Positions 8,695 to 17,468 of a DNA stretch of 64,000 bases are shown piece by piece. A program made the position numbers and the translations under genes. Source of the DNA: CBDCVY01 sp965223245 (GTDB taxonomy: Bacteria > Nitrospinota > Nitrospinia > Nitrospinales > Nitrospinaceae); assembly GCA_965223245.1 (NCBI GenBank), contig CBDCVY010000013.1, positions 3,348,001 through 3,412,000 of the forward strand, read 5' to 3'. The notes below the pieces were generated by a model, which was given only the letters and a program-made list of their open reading frames with translations, was not told where the DNA came from and made no database searches. How positions within the stretch are numbered: position 1 is the first letter of the stretch; the number at the start of each line of letters is the position of its first letter.

Positions 8695-10305
8695 ATGAAC
8701 ATTCAAGATAACACGGTTTTAATAAGAAATTATATTTTTGCCTATATCGCTTTAGCTCTCTACTTTTATTCATATTCTCGTTACGGATTCAACCTTTGGG
8801 ATGAGGGGGGCTTTGCTTACGGAACTTGGCGCACCTGGAACGGACAAATAGCCATGAAAGATTTTAACCCCATAGGCTATTTGCCGGGTCGTTACTTTTT
8901 TGGATCTTTAATGTTTAAAATTTTTGGAGTGGAATTGCAAAGCCTCCGAATTGGGATGGTGTTACTAACGCCTTTTATGGTACTAGGAGTCTTTGCTATA
9001 GCCCGAAGATTGATGCCTTTGGGATTTTCTTTAATAGCAACCGCAATGATTTTGTCGGCTCCCTCTATGTATTACAATCGGTTCTTTCCAATATTTTGTG
9101 TCCTTAACTTATATTTTTTGATTCGTTGTCTTGAAAAACCATCTCGTTCTTCAATTGTATTACTGTTCAGCGCCTTAATCGTTTCCTTATTATTTAAACC
9201 TGAAGTTTCAATAATCTCTACTTTGGTGAGTGGAATAGTTTTAATTCCAAAAATGGTTATTAATAAAAAATTAAAAATTACTCGAAAGCTGTTACCTTGG
9301 TTGATAGGCTTTTTCTTGGCAGGAGCCTGGAATTTGTATTATTGGATACAAAATGATATTTTTTCAAAACTATTTAACATTGTAATTTCTACCCATAAGG
9401 TTTGGGGAAACCCATTTCCCTCCATATTTCCTTTTGTAAATCAATTAAACGAATCAGGCCCTCACTTAATGTTTGAAAAACTTTTGTTTTATTTACCTCC
9501 TCTGATCTATTTAGTTACTTTTGGAGTGCTTGTCTATCGCATTTGGATCAAAAAAAACGCCCATGAAAATGAAACCAGCATTCTTATTTCTATATTAGGT
9601 TTTGGGATAGGATCTTTCGGTTTAGTAATTTGGCGAGCGGGTTTCGATAATTTATTGAGAACTTTACCTGCATTTTACATTTTAGTAAGTTACTTTCTTT
9701 GGAAGCTATGGCCTAAGTTACCTTTGACCTCCCTTTCAACAATCCTGAAAAAAATTTCACAAATTCCTTTTTTATATGGAAGTAGAACTATTTTATTATT
9801 GTTCCCAATTCTATTCCTATATGAAATGAATGTGCACCACGGGTTTTATGCAGGATCAATTGGTGCAATTATCAAGCAACCGGCAACAATAAATACTGAA
9901 AGAATAAAAGTCTACACGAACCCTATAGAAGCCCGATGGACAGACCAAATTTTAAGAAAGGTTGAGCAATTCTCAAATCCGGGAGATTCCATTTTAGCTT
10001 TGCCTTTAAATCCAATTTTTTATTTTTTATCCCATAGAGAAAACTCAATTAATCATGACTGGATACTACCTGGTATGCTTAACGAAAGTCAGCAAAAAGA
10101 TGTGATTAAACAAATTCAAAAAAACCCTCCCAAACTGGTCATCTTATCTAATTTACCTATTGACGGAAAAGAAAGTAGAAGGTTTTCTAATTATGCTTCA
10201 GTAGTGTACCAATACTTAATTAATAACTATTCAATTTATGAAAAAATAGGATTGTTTGATCTGTACCTTCCGGGTAATACAAAATCATCTGAACCGGTCA
10301 CTTAA
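8695..10305 (+). CDS. Polytopic GT-C type glycosyltransferase (PMT/ArnT-like)
   Basis: This 536-residue integral membrane protein has around ten hydrophobic segments, ending in a soluble domain of roughly 150 residues. The first loop carries an acidic pair (NLWDEGGFAYG), which matches the position of the Asp-Glu motif in the first extracytoplasmic loop of GT-C enzymes that use lipid-linked sugar donors (GT39/GT83). A second loop has PGRYFFGSLMFKIFG. The likely role is transfer of a sugar to a lipid or protein on the periplasmic side; donor and acceptor cannot be told. It stands alone between nagZ and a long intergenic region. Confidence 0.7.
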   Translation: MNIQDNTVLIRNYIFAYIALALYFYSYSRYGFNLWDEGGFAYGTWRTWNGQIAMKDFNPIGYLPGRYFFGSLMFKIFGVELQSLRIGMVLLTPFMVLGVFAIARRLMPLGFSLIATAMILSAPSMYYNRFFPIFCVLNLYFLIRCLEKPSRSSIVLLFSALIVSLLFKPEVSIISTLVSGIVLIPKMVINKKLKITRKLLPWLIGFFLAGAWNLYYWIQNDIFSKLFNIVISTHKVWGNPFPSIFPFVNQLNESGPHLMFEKLLFYLPPLIYLVTFGVLVYRIWIKKNAHENETSILISILGFGIGSFGLVIWRAGFDNLLRTLPAFYILVSYFLWKLWPKLPLTSLSTILKKISQIPFLYGSRTILLLFPILFLYEMNVHHGFYAGSIGAIIKQPATINTERIKVYTNPIEARWTDQILRKVEQFSNPGDSILALPLNPIFYFLSHRENSINHDWILPGMLNESQQKDVIKQIQKNPPKLVILSNLPIDGKESRRFSNYASVVYQYLINNYSIYEKIGLFDLYLPGNTKSSEPVT

Positions 10306-10460
10306 TCCTATTTTAAAAGGGTCGAAAACCTCTTGTATTTGCTTTAAAAAATATATTTTCAAAAGATTTTTCTGATCACTCTCTATAAAAAAACACCATT
10401 TTTAAGCTAAATAAGTTTAATCCATTCCTAAATTTTTTAGAAAAAAACACCTTAAAGCAA

Positions 10461-10493
10461 TTCTTAAGTTGGATCTTCAATTCAACTTAAGAA
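10461..10493. repeat. Perfect inverted repeat / hairpin
   Basis: TTCTTAAGTTG (10461-10471) is exactly mirrored by CAACTTAAGAA (10483-10493). The inner bases G-U, A-U and U-A extend the stem to 14 bp and leave a 5-nt loop. There is no T-run on either side, so it is not a typical terminator. It may be an operator or an RNA leader element. Confidence 0.6.
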
Positions 10494-10728
10494 AAGTATC
10501 CTATGTTAAAAGCATCTATATTTCAATTTATTACATAAGTTACATTTAAATTACAAATTTTCCCTATATTAAATTTAAAATTGTTTATTAATACAAATTT
10601 TAGAAATAAGTGAAAAAAAAAATTCGAATTGGCCTTATTTTTCAAATAATTTTAGAATACTCGGATATTTTTTGTAAAAGAATAAACCACAATTAAAGTA
10701 ATTTTTTTTGACAAATTGGCAAACGTCC

Positions 10729-10767
10729 TTAGTTTTTTTAGTTGACTTCAACCTTTAAAAAAACTAA
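10729..10767. repeat. Inverted repeat / long hairpin
   Basis: TTAGTTTTTTTA (10729-10740) pairs perfectly with TAAAAAAACTAA (10756-10767). The enclosed segment itself folds (GTTG with CAAC, 4-nt loop), so the whole can form one long hairpin with a small bulge. It ends 113 bp before the HTH gene start and could act as operator or leader structure. Confidence 0.55.
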
Positions 10768-10880
10768 AGTTATGTCGGAATAGCTCTGAAAATATGGACC
10801 TTTAGGTGTCGTGACCGGTTTTCAACCTGAACGGTTCTTACGGAAAAATCAACCTAACAATTTTCTAAAAGTAAAAAAAT

Positions 10881-11300
10881 ATGCAAGAAAAAAAATACGG
10901 TACAGCAAAATTCCTTGGCCATCGTCTTCGTCAATGGCGTAAGCAAATTCCTCTAAAATCCTTTGAATTAGCGAAACTCATTAAAATATCCCAAGGGTCT
11001 TTATCTGACATTGAAAATAACAAATCCTTGCCCTCAGCGGATACCATTGCCAAACTTTATCAATACACAAATCTAAATATTGTCTGGCTCTTAACGGGAA
11101 AAGGACCCATGACTAGGAACGAAAAAGATCCGGCAATGGTGGATGATGATCAAATGGTAGAAGAGTCCATGGAAATGTATGGTGAAGATCAAAAACTAAA
11201 AGAAATGATTGAAAAACTAATTCGAATTTACAGGCAAGGAACTGCTGAGAAAAAAGCGCACCTTATGGGTTTCTTAAATGGTGCAGACCCTGGAGAATAA
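10881..11300 (+). CDS. CI-like HTH transcriptional regulator
   Basis: This 139-residue protein has an N-terminal HTH (about residues 10-70: FLGHRLRQWRKQ, FELAKLIKISQGSLSDIENN, LPSADTIAKLY). It is followed by NIVWLLTGKGPM, the hallmark end of the phage CI repressor HTH family (Phage_CI_repr). The remaining 55 residues are acidic then helical (KLKEMIEKLIRIYRQ) and probably mediate dimerisation. There is no S24 peptidase domain, so it is not a RecA-cleaved repressor. No phage genes surround it. Two dyads upstream are candidate binding sites. It converges with the GH57 gene 10 bp away. Confidence 0.8.
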   Translation: MQEKKYGTAKFLGHRLRQWRKQIPLKSFELAKLIKISQGSLSDIENNKSLPSADTIAKLYQYTNLNIVWLLTGKGPMTRNEKDPAMVDDDQMVEESMEMYGEDQKLKEMIEKLIRIYRQGTAEKKAHLMGFLNGADPGE

Positions 11301-11310
11301 TTTTTTGCTT

Positions 11311-13464
11311 TTATGCCAATTCTAATTTTTCTAATTTGATTCTAATTTCCCTTTTCTCTTTCTCTCCCGGCGGTAAAAGTAAATCCCAAAAACCAAAAAA
11401 GCAGGTACCTTGGTAAACCGACTCTAGGCCATGCTCTGATTGTGAAACAGTTTCTAAGGGATACCACCAAAATTGACATTGTGGATTTATATCTATCAAT
11501 AACTTAAATTTAAAATATTCATCTTGCATTTTTAGAGAAGAGACTCTTTCCATGCATCCCTCACTCCCCATTTTAAAATGATCCTCGGGCTGATTAGAAA
11601 AACACAGATAACGATCCTCAGATTCTCCAGCCAACAAAGTAAAGTTTAATTCCACACCAAAAATTTGGTTTAATTCTTTTTCACTATCATTCTCGATTAC
11701 ATACTCGACCTCAATGTCAGCAGAATTATGAAAAAATTTAAATTTTTTCTGTAAAGTTACAGGAATTTTCTCTCCGTTTTGTAATACCTGATCTTTTCGA
11801 AACAAAATTAAATTATAATCGTTATTGGAAGTCCAATCTTGACCTTTGATATCAAAAGGGGTTCCCAAAAAGTTTCCACATTCTAAATACTTATTAGTTT
11901 TAAAATCTTCAAAAGAACAGTTTTTTTCCAAGAAGTGATCCATAAACGAATACCGCTCAAACTGATCATAAATGAGCTTATTTTGTAGATCCTCTTCCTT
12001 TAAACGGACTTGATCATGAATCGATTTGGGTTGACCCTCTTGCGTCAATTCGTTTTTATCTTGTTCCTTTAATACTCGGTGATAACTTTCTGGACGCCGT
12101 CTCAAAATATTGCTTAAATTAAAACAAGTTGGACGAAATTCTAATTCATATAAAACCCCACCATAAGAGGGTGATAAATAACAATTCATTTCACGATTGC
12201 TTACCAATATCTCATCCCTGCCGTCTTTATTAATGTCGTAAGATCTTACCTGAAACTCTTTATTTTTTTCTCCTAAAAGCTCATCCGCCAAATTTTCCGC
12301 ACCAATTAAATGTTGATACAAAGCATGACGTAAATAATTAAGATAAAGACCCCCAAATAAACCATGCCACTGGGCACAATTACATTGGCCGCGGTAAAGC
12401 TCTCTCAAGGCACCACTTGATTTTTGAAGATCTAAGGGCAACTGATTTAATTTCTCACTGACATACAACATTTTTTTATGTAAGTTATTACTCTCTTCAT
12501 ATTTTGTAAAAAAATTATCCCAATGGCCTCCACGTAAAAAACGCCGAGAAATCCCAATATCCAAGCCTAATGAAGGAAGCTTTTCTTTCAAAACTTCAAA
12601 TTGGGAAGATGCTTCTAAAGGAAGCGACCATTCCATCATTTCTTCATAAGAAGCCATTGGTAAATAAATTCGCCCTACTGGAGCATACTGGTCAATATAG
12701 TCCCCAAATGTTGTCACCTCCAACCAATCCAGGTTTGCCTCCAAAGATATAAACAAATTATTTAAATAATTTTTTTCGTAAACCCACTCATAAGTGTCAG
12801 GCCAGCTTCCAAACTTTTCTCCATCATCCGCATAAGTGACACCTTCAAAACCATTCTCCTTAAAATCCCTTATTCGTTCCAAGGTCTTTTCCGGTAGCTC
12901 AAAAGGGATTGAATAACGCAAAGATTTGTTTATTGGAAATACGTAGACAGAATACCCCTGAGTTTCAGTTATGAAATAACCTTGGATTTGGTTTTCCTCC
13001 AAACCCGAATAATAAAAATGTGTGTCATCAACAATTGTGTATTTTATATCGGCCTGCGCGATAATTTTTGGAAGTATGGGGGACCAAACCCTTTCAGCCA
13101 GCCATAAACCCCTGGGCGTTTGGCCAAACTCCGTTTTAATAAATTCATTCATCATTCGAATCTGTCCAATTGCATCCCTTTCCGGCAAACTAGATAAAAT
13201 GGGTTCATAAAAACCACCGCTTAAAACTTCCAAACGTCCGGATTCTGCCAACTCCCTTACCAATTTCAGATAGTCGGGTTGATTATCTTTAATCCATTCC
13301 AATAAAGGACCACTAAAATGTATCGCTGTTTTAATTTTGGAATAGTGTTTTAAAACATTCAGGTAGAGCTTATAACACTTCTGAAATACTTCTTCGAAAA
13401 CGTGGTCGAAGTTTCCGACAGGCTGATGGTTATGCACACCAAATATTAACTTTATTTTGTCCAT
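11311..13464 (-). CDS. GH57 4-alpha-glucanotransferase / alpha-amylase family protein
   Basis: This 717-residue cytoplasmic enzyme probably disproportionates alpha-1,4-glucans in glycogen metabolism. The GH57 motifs are in order: HNHQP at 11-15, GGFYEPIL near 83-90, GLWLAERVW with candidate nucleophile E124, and YADDGEKFG with candidate acid/base D214. These residue numbers agree closely with E123 and D214 of the Thermococcus litoralis 4-alpha-glucanotransferase as I remember them. The C-terminal half carries the DUF1925/DUF1926-type beta-sandwich region found in that subfamily. It follows the MsbA-like gene by 33 bp on the same strand. Alpha-amylase or alpha-galactosidase activity cannot be excluded. 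Confidence 0.85.
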   Translation of the reverse strand: MDKIKLIFGVHNHQPVGNFDHVFEEVFQKCYKLYLNVLKHYSKIKTAIHFSGPLLEWIKDNQPDYLKLVRELAESGRLEVLSGGFYEPILSSLPERDAIGQIRMMNEFIKTEFGQTPRGLWLAERVWSPILPKIIAQADIKYTIVDDTHFYYSGLEENQIQGYFITETQGYSVYVFPINKSLRYSIPFELPEKTLERIRDFKENGFEGVTYADDGEKFGSWPDTYEWVYEKNYLNNLFISLEANLDWLEVTTFGDYIDQYAPVGRIYLPMASYEEMMEWSLPLEASSQFEVLKEKLPSLGLDIGISRRFLRGGHWDNFFTKYEESNNLHKKMLYVSEKLNQLPLDLQKSSGALRELYRGQCNCAQWHGLFGGLYLNYLRHALYQHLIGAENLADELLGEKNKEFQVRSYDINKDGRDEILVSNREMNCYLSPSYGGVLYELEFRPTCFNLSNILRRRPESYHRVLKEQDKNELTQEGQPKSIHDQVRLKEEDLQNKLIYDQFERYSFMDHFLEKNCSFEDFKTNKYLECGNFLGTPFDIKGQDWTSNNDYNLILFRKDQVLQNGEKIPVTLQKKFKFFHNSADIEVEYVIENDSEKELNQIFGVELNFTLLAGESEDRYLCFSNQPEDHFKMGSEGCMERVSSLKMQDEYFKFKLLIDINPQCQFWWYPLETVSQSEHGLESVYQGTCFFGFWDLLLPPGEKEKREIRIKLEKLELA

Positions 13465-13497
13465 AGCGAAGAGTAATTTGGAAATTAAAGAGGTGCC

Positions 13498-15243
13498 TTA
13501 ATTTTCTTCAACGGCAAGAGGATCTTCAAACATCCTTAAAGTATACAGGTGATAATATAGATTTTCATTAGCAATTAGAGTTTTGTGGTCTCCAATTTCT
13601 ACAACCTGGCCACGATCAAGAACAATGATTTTATCAGCGTTATGGACCGTGCTTAATCGGTGGGCAATAATTAACGTGGTGCGATCTTGCATTAAATTGT
13701 CTAATGCTTCCTGAATTAAGTTTTCCGATTGGTTATCTAAAGAAGAAGTAGCTTCATCAAGGATTAAAATTTTTGGATCTTTTAATAATGCTCGAGCAAT
13801 GGCAATTCTTTGTCTTTCTCCACCTGATAGTTTAGAGCCTTTTTCCCCGACCACTGTATCCAGTCCATTCTCAAGACGAGAAATGAACTCTTTGGCATTA
13901 GCAGATTGAATAGCTTGTTCCAATTCCTGCTCGTTTGCCTCCAACTTACCATATAATATATTTTCTCGAACTGTACCTCCGAAAAGAAGCGTTTCTTGCG
14001 GGACTAATGCCAGGTGATTCAAAAATGATTTAATATCTGCCTGTTTCAAATTGTGTCCATCGACAAATATTCCTCCTTCCTTAACATCGAAAAACCTTAA
14101 CAGCAATTGAATAACCGTAGATTTTCCTGCCCCACTAGGTCCCACTAATGCGACTTTTTCACCCGGTCTTATATCAAAATTGACTCCTTTAAGAATAGGT
14201 GTTCCCTCGTTATATGCGAAGGACACATTTTTGAATTCTATATTTCCTTCAATATGATCAAGAATTTTCGGATTAGAAACATTTTTAACCAGAGGCTGGG
14301 TGTCCATTATTTCATAGACTCGTCGGACAGCTCCCAGGGCTTCCTGAACCTGAGTATAGATCCTGACAAATGTTCCTATAGGACCAGCTATGATAATGGC
14401 ATATAGAAAAAAGGCAGCAAGCTCCCCCGGCGTGGTGGTACCTTTCATCACCTGATGCCCACCGTACCAAACCAATCCGGCAGAAACCATAAAAGTCAGA
14501 AATAAAATAAAGGGGCCAAAAAAAGCAGAAATTTTTAATTTTTTTACTTCGGTTTCAAAGGTACCCTCAACCCGTGCTTCAAACCGTTTCTGCTCAAAGG
14601 GTTCACGATTGTAAGATTTAACAATTTTTATAGAAGAAATCATTTCTTCAAGAACAACGAGCGCACTAGCTAATTTATCCTGAACTTGACCTGATAAGTT
14701 TCGTAACTGTTTTCCAAAAATTCTTGCAAACAACATAAGTGGCGGCAAAATGAACAAAATCAAACCCGTCAATTTCCAGTTCAAATAACAAATAATGGCT
14801 AACCCACCTACCAGCGTAATAGTCTGCCTAAATAATGCCACCGGGAGGGTAACTAAAGCATTTTGTATCACTGAAATATCATTACTCATTCGAGAAAGTA
14901 TTTCTCCCACCCGTCGTTCTTGAAAAAACTTTAAGGATAATTGATGGATGTGATTAAAAAATTCAATCCTAAAATCTGCAGTAATGCGGTTCCCCACAAA
15001 CCCTAAGGTGTAATTGGTTACAATCGCAAATACTAACTGAAAAACAATGACTATCAGCAAATCAATAGTTAAGCTATTTAAAACCCCGCTATCTTTCTGA
15101 ACCACCACCACATTTATCATGTTCCGGACAATTAGAGGCAAAATAAGGGTAATCACTGAAGTTAGGGTGAGGCATAAAAAGGCAAAAATTATACTCTTAG
15201 AGTAGGGTTTTGCGTATTTCAATATTTTTGAAAAATCTTTCAT
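13498..15243 (-). CDS. MsbA-like ABC exporter (fused membrane and ATPase domains)
   Basis: This is a 581-residue half-transporter. Six membrane segments (about residues 15-310) are followed by an ATPase domain with Walker A GPSGAGKST, signature LSGGERQRIAIARALL, Walker B ILILDEATSSLD and the switch His in IIAHRLST. Length and layout match lipid A flippase MsbA and related lipid or drug exporters, which work as homodimers in the inner membrane. The substrate cannot be read from sequence. The GH57 gene follows at 33 bp. There is no lpxK or waaA next to it, which weakens a firm msbA assignment. Confidence 0.88.
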   Translation of the reverse strand: MKDFSKILKYAKPYSKSIIFAFLCLTLTSVITLILPLIVRNMINVVVVQKDSGVLNSLTIDLLIVIVFQLVFAIVTNYTLGFVGNRITADFRIEFFNHIHQLSLKFFQERRVGEILSRMSNDISVIQNALVTLPVALFRQTITLVGGLAIICYLNWKLTGLILFILPPLMLFARIFGKQLRNLSGQVQDKLASALVVLEEMISSIKIVKSYNREPFEQKRFEARVEGTFETEVKKLKISAFFGPFILFLTFMVSAGLVWYGGHQVMKGTTTPGELAAFFLYAIIIAGPIGTFVRIYTQVQEALGAVRRVYEIMDTQPLVKNVSNPKILDHIEGNIEFKNVSFAYNEGTPILKGVNFDIRPGEKVALVGPSGAGKSTVIQLLLRFFDVKEGGIFVDGHNLKQADIKSFLNHLALVPQETLLFGGTVRENILYGKLEANEQELEQAIQSANAKEFISRLENGLDTVVGEKGSKLSGGERQRIAIARALLKDPKILILDEATSSLDNQSENLIQEALDNLMQDRTTLIIAHRLSTVHNADKIIVLDRGQVVEIGDHKTLIANENLYYHLYTLRMFEDPLAVEEN

Positions 15244-15398
15244 TACTGCCCATTGTTGAAGGAAAAAGGAATAATACCCTCTACTCGACTTTGATTCAAC
15301 TATCTCTTTTAATTTTAAGAACTTTAGCCAACTATAAATTTATTTCAAATCCCTCAATCTTTTGTGAAATATATAATTCATTTTTTTTATTTTTTCCC

Positions 15399-15425
15399 TA
15401 AAGTTCACTCTATAGATTCCGTTAA
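15399..15425 (+). promoter_or_regulatory. Sigma-28 (FliA) type promoter for flaG
   Basis: TAAAGTTC, an 11-nt spacer and TCCGTTAA closely fit the sigma-28 consensus TAAAGTTT-N11-GCCGATAA (7 of 8 and 6 of 8 positions by eye, exact spacing). It lies about 108 bp upstream of the flaG ATG, on the same strand. This is the expected class of promoter for a late flagellar gene. Confidence 0.6.
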
Positions 15426-15532
15426 GAAGAATAGGAGAAAAGTTTTAATATCCTTACTTTAGGATTAGTTAAGCAAAATACAAAAGTTTGCATAAATTAA
15501 GACTTTTCACGAGGTTTAAAAAGAGGTCAATT

Positions 15533-15940
15533 ATGGCAGTAGAAAACATAAATTCTTTAATACAGAAATCGGATTCCACGAACATTACTCGGAAATCGGA
15601 AAAGGTAGTAAAAAACGCTGCTACCCCCATAAAATCTGGTAATGATTCACCTACGGAAGAAATTAATGATGAAGTGACGCTGTCATCTGAAGCACAAAAG
15701 GCTTTAAAACAAACAAATTCAAAAGAAACTGCACCAAAAATAGAATCTGAAGACGGCACATCTTCTGTTACCTCTATAAAAAGTGAAAGAACTTTAACCG
15801 AGGACAATGAACTCATCGTAAAAGTCATTGATCCCAATACGCAAGAGGTAATCCGACAAATTCCCGGAGAAGACGCACTTCGATTGAAAGAAGCTATCCG
15901 TAGTATTATTGAACAGGGCAAGGCGGATATCGAAATTTAG
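15533..15940 (+). CDS. flaG: FlaG family flagellar protein
   Basis: This 135-residue protein has a long polar, low-complexity N-terminal part rich in Ser, Lys and Glu. Its C-terminal FlaG domain reads DNELIVKVIDPNTQEVIRQI followed by PGEDALRLKEAIRSI. The RQIP.E..L pattern after a short beta hairpin is diagnostic of FlaG. FlaG proteins affect flagellar filament length and usually sit beside flagellin or fliD, neither of which is in view. The frame is open 45 bases further upstream, from a TTG at 15488, but AGAGGT lies six bases before the ATG at 15533, which I take as the start. The sigma-28-like promoter upstream agrees with a flagellar role. Confidence 0.82.
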   Translation: MAVENINSLIQKSDSTNITRKSEKVVKNAATPIKSGNDSPTEEINDEVTLSSEAQKALKQTNSKETAPKIESEDGTSSVTSIKSERTLTEDNELIVKVIDPNTQEVIRQIPGEDALRLKEAIRSIIEQGKADIEI

Positions 15941-15976
15941 AATTTCCTTCAACCCCTCAAGGAAGGAGACAACAAC

Positions 15977-16222
15977 ATGGACATCTCCCTTTTAGGAAAT
16001 ATTAACGCAGTCAACCGTGGCCTATTAACGGACAAACATGACCCCTCAGATAAAGAGGTTCGAGAATCTTCACAATCAGCCAAGAAAGACGAATTATTAT
16101 CTCGGGAATCTCAAATAAGTCCCGTTCCTCCTGTTCAGGCCACAGCAGATATTCCTAACCAAAAATCAGATTTGCTACCTGAAGACCAACACGCAGGCAA
16201 ACAAATTAATATAAAAGTTTAA
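15977..16222 (+). CDS. Small polar protein downstream of flaG, function unknown
   Basis: This 81-residue protein begins MDISLLGNINAVNRG and is otherwise hydrophilic and disordered-looking (Ser, Gln, Pro, Asp), ending KQINIKV. A good ribosome-binding site (AAGGAGA, 8 nt before the ATG) supports translation. It follows flaG by 36 bp, so it is probably cotranscribed and related to flagellar assembly. I recognise no family. Confidence 0.6.
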   Translation: MDISLLGNINAVNRGLLTDKHDPSDKEVRESSQSAKKDELLSRESQISPVPPVQATADIPNQKSDLLPEDQHAGKQINIKV

Positions 16223-16333
16223 ATTAGAATTGAATCTTTATTGTTTGGTTTCCAGCGAGTTGGACCAAAAGAAATCTAAATAAACAAGAGGATCATTCCG
16301 TACAAATCTATTAGGATGAAACTTGAAATAAAG

Positions 16334-16891
16334 TTATTTCATCACAGACATAAAACGGTCGCGGATTTCTTCAGGGGTGTGAGTGACACGGCCAGTAGAT
16401 TTATCAAAACCAGGTTCCACTTTCACTAATAAAAAATTAGGGCCTTCTTTTTCATACAAATCTAAATAGGCAGGTTTGAATTCTTCCAGCCTGGTAACAC
16501 GTCGGACATTTTTGTAACCGGAACTTTTAGCCACTTCCTCCAATGGGATGCTATTCGAGATAGACCGTTGACTTCCGGTAGACTCATAAACTTCATTATC
16601 AATCGTAATATGAAGTAAATTCTTTGGGGCACTAGAGGCAATCATGGCTAAAGTTCCCATTGACATCAAAACATTGCCATCACCGTCTAAAATTATTGTT
16701 TTACGATCCGGTTGTGCGAGCGCCACTCCCAATCCAATGGATGAAGCAAGGCCCATGGACCCGATCATATAAAAACTTCCTTCTCTATCTTTAACGTTAA
16801 AAAATTCACGGCTGATGAAACCATTAGCCAAGACCATGGGTTCGTTTTTTAATAACGTTGCAAATTCCCGGTAAATATCAATGCTTTTCAT
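16334..16891 (-). CDS. ThDP-dependent decarboxylase, beta (cofactor-binding) subunit, ComE-like
   Basis: This 185-residue chain equals the C-terminal, diphosphate-binding half of ThDP decarboxylases. The ThDP motif starts at LDGDGNVLMS (GDG at 70-72) and closes about 28 residues later with the DN of HITIDNEVYESTG. This spacing and the NEVYESTGSQ block resemble sulfopyruvate decarboxylase ComE and the C-terminal half of phosphonopyruvate decarboxylase. It should combine with the product of the gene just upstream, whose 3' end it overlaps by 14 bp. The substrate is uncertain: sulfopyruvate, phosphonopyruvate or another 3-substituted pyruvate. Confidence 0.78.
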   Translation of the reverse strand: MKSIDIYREFATLLKNEPMVLANGFISREFFNVKDREGSFYMIGSMGLASSIGLGVALAQPDRKTIILDGDGNVLMSMGTLAMIASSAPKNLLHITIDNEVYESTGSQRSISNSIPLEEVAKSSGYKNVRRVTRLEEFKPAYLDLYEKEGPNFLLVKVEPGFDKSTGRVTHTPEEIRDRFMSVMK

Positions 16892-17378
16892 CGAACATGC
16901 CTTTTTTTATTAACAGTGTATAAGGAAGTTTATCTTCTGTAATCGTTTTCAATGCCTTCTTTAAAACCGCTTCAGCATTCTCTTCTTCTAAAACGCTATA
17001 TAGCATTCCGGAGGTATCTAATAGTTTTTCATTAATGTCACCCATGATGATATGTTCCGGCGCATCTTTCCCACCACAACCACGCCAACTCATTATCACT
17101 AACATGGGAATTTTATAAATGAGATTCAAGGAAGTGAACGCATTGAGGCTGTATCCAAACCCGGAATTCTGCATTAAAATTACGGGCAGTTTACCCGCCA
17201 TATAAGCGCCTGTACAAAGGCCAACAGCCGCATCTTCTCTAATGGAAGGTATATAATTTATATCGGGAGCCTCTTCTAAGGAAGAGATGAGCCCAGACAA
17301 TAGCGAACAAGGAATACCGGTATAGAAATTAAAACCTAAATTTTGTAATTGGTCGATAAATGATTTAGATGAGATCAT
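16878..17378 (-). CDS. ThDP-dependent decarboxylase, alpha (pyrimidine-binding) subunit, ComD-like
   Basis: This 166-residue chain equals the N-terminal half of phosphonopyruvate/sulfopyruvate decarboxylases. Visible blocks are FYTGIPCSLLSGL, SIREDAAVGLCTGAY with the ThDP-activating glutamate (E48), and LMQNSGFGYSLNAFTSLN. The family's single-chain members are about 375 residues; here the two halves are separate genes overlapping by 14 bp (166 + 185 residues), as in methanogen ComD/ComE. No Shine-Dalgarno sequence precedes the ATG. It lies 90 bp after an NAD-dependent epimerase gene on the same strand, which is a likely pathway partner. No PEP mutase or sulfolactate gene is seen. Confidence 0.78.
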   Translation of the reverse strand: MISSKSFIDQLQNLGFNFYTGIPCSLLSGLISSLEEAPDINYIPSIREDAAVGLCTGAYMAGKLPVILMQNSGFGYSLNAFTSLNLIYKIPMLVIMSWRGCGGKDAPEHIIMGDINEKLLDTSGMLYSVLEEENAEAVLKKALKTITEDKLPYTLLIKKGMFDEKH

Positions 17379-17468
17379 AGGTGATTTAGTGAATAGCTTT
17401 TACTTTTAATAATAAACACATTAACAATTTAAAGGACACTAACCCATTTTGCAAGGCGGATAATTTGT

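Larger units (their letters stand above)
10306..10880. other. 575-bp intergenic region with two strong dyads upstream of a CI-like repressor
   Basis: The region is very AT-rich and shows no coding frame. It holds two separate inverted repeats (listed individually) and a perfect -35-like TTGACA at 10708-10713 that lacks a good -10 at the right spacing. The last 100 bp is less AT-rich and contains GACCGG and GAACGGTTC elements. It probably contains the control region of the HTH gene at 10881. Confidence 0.5.

Noticed and set aside
10881..11300. Prophage remnant around the CI-like repressor
   Set aside because: Flanking genes are ordinary chromosomal genes; no integrase, attachment repeats or structural phage genes are present.
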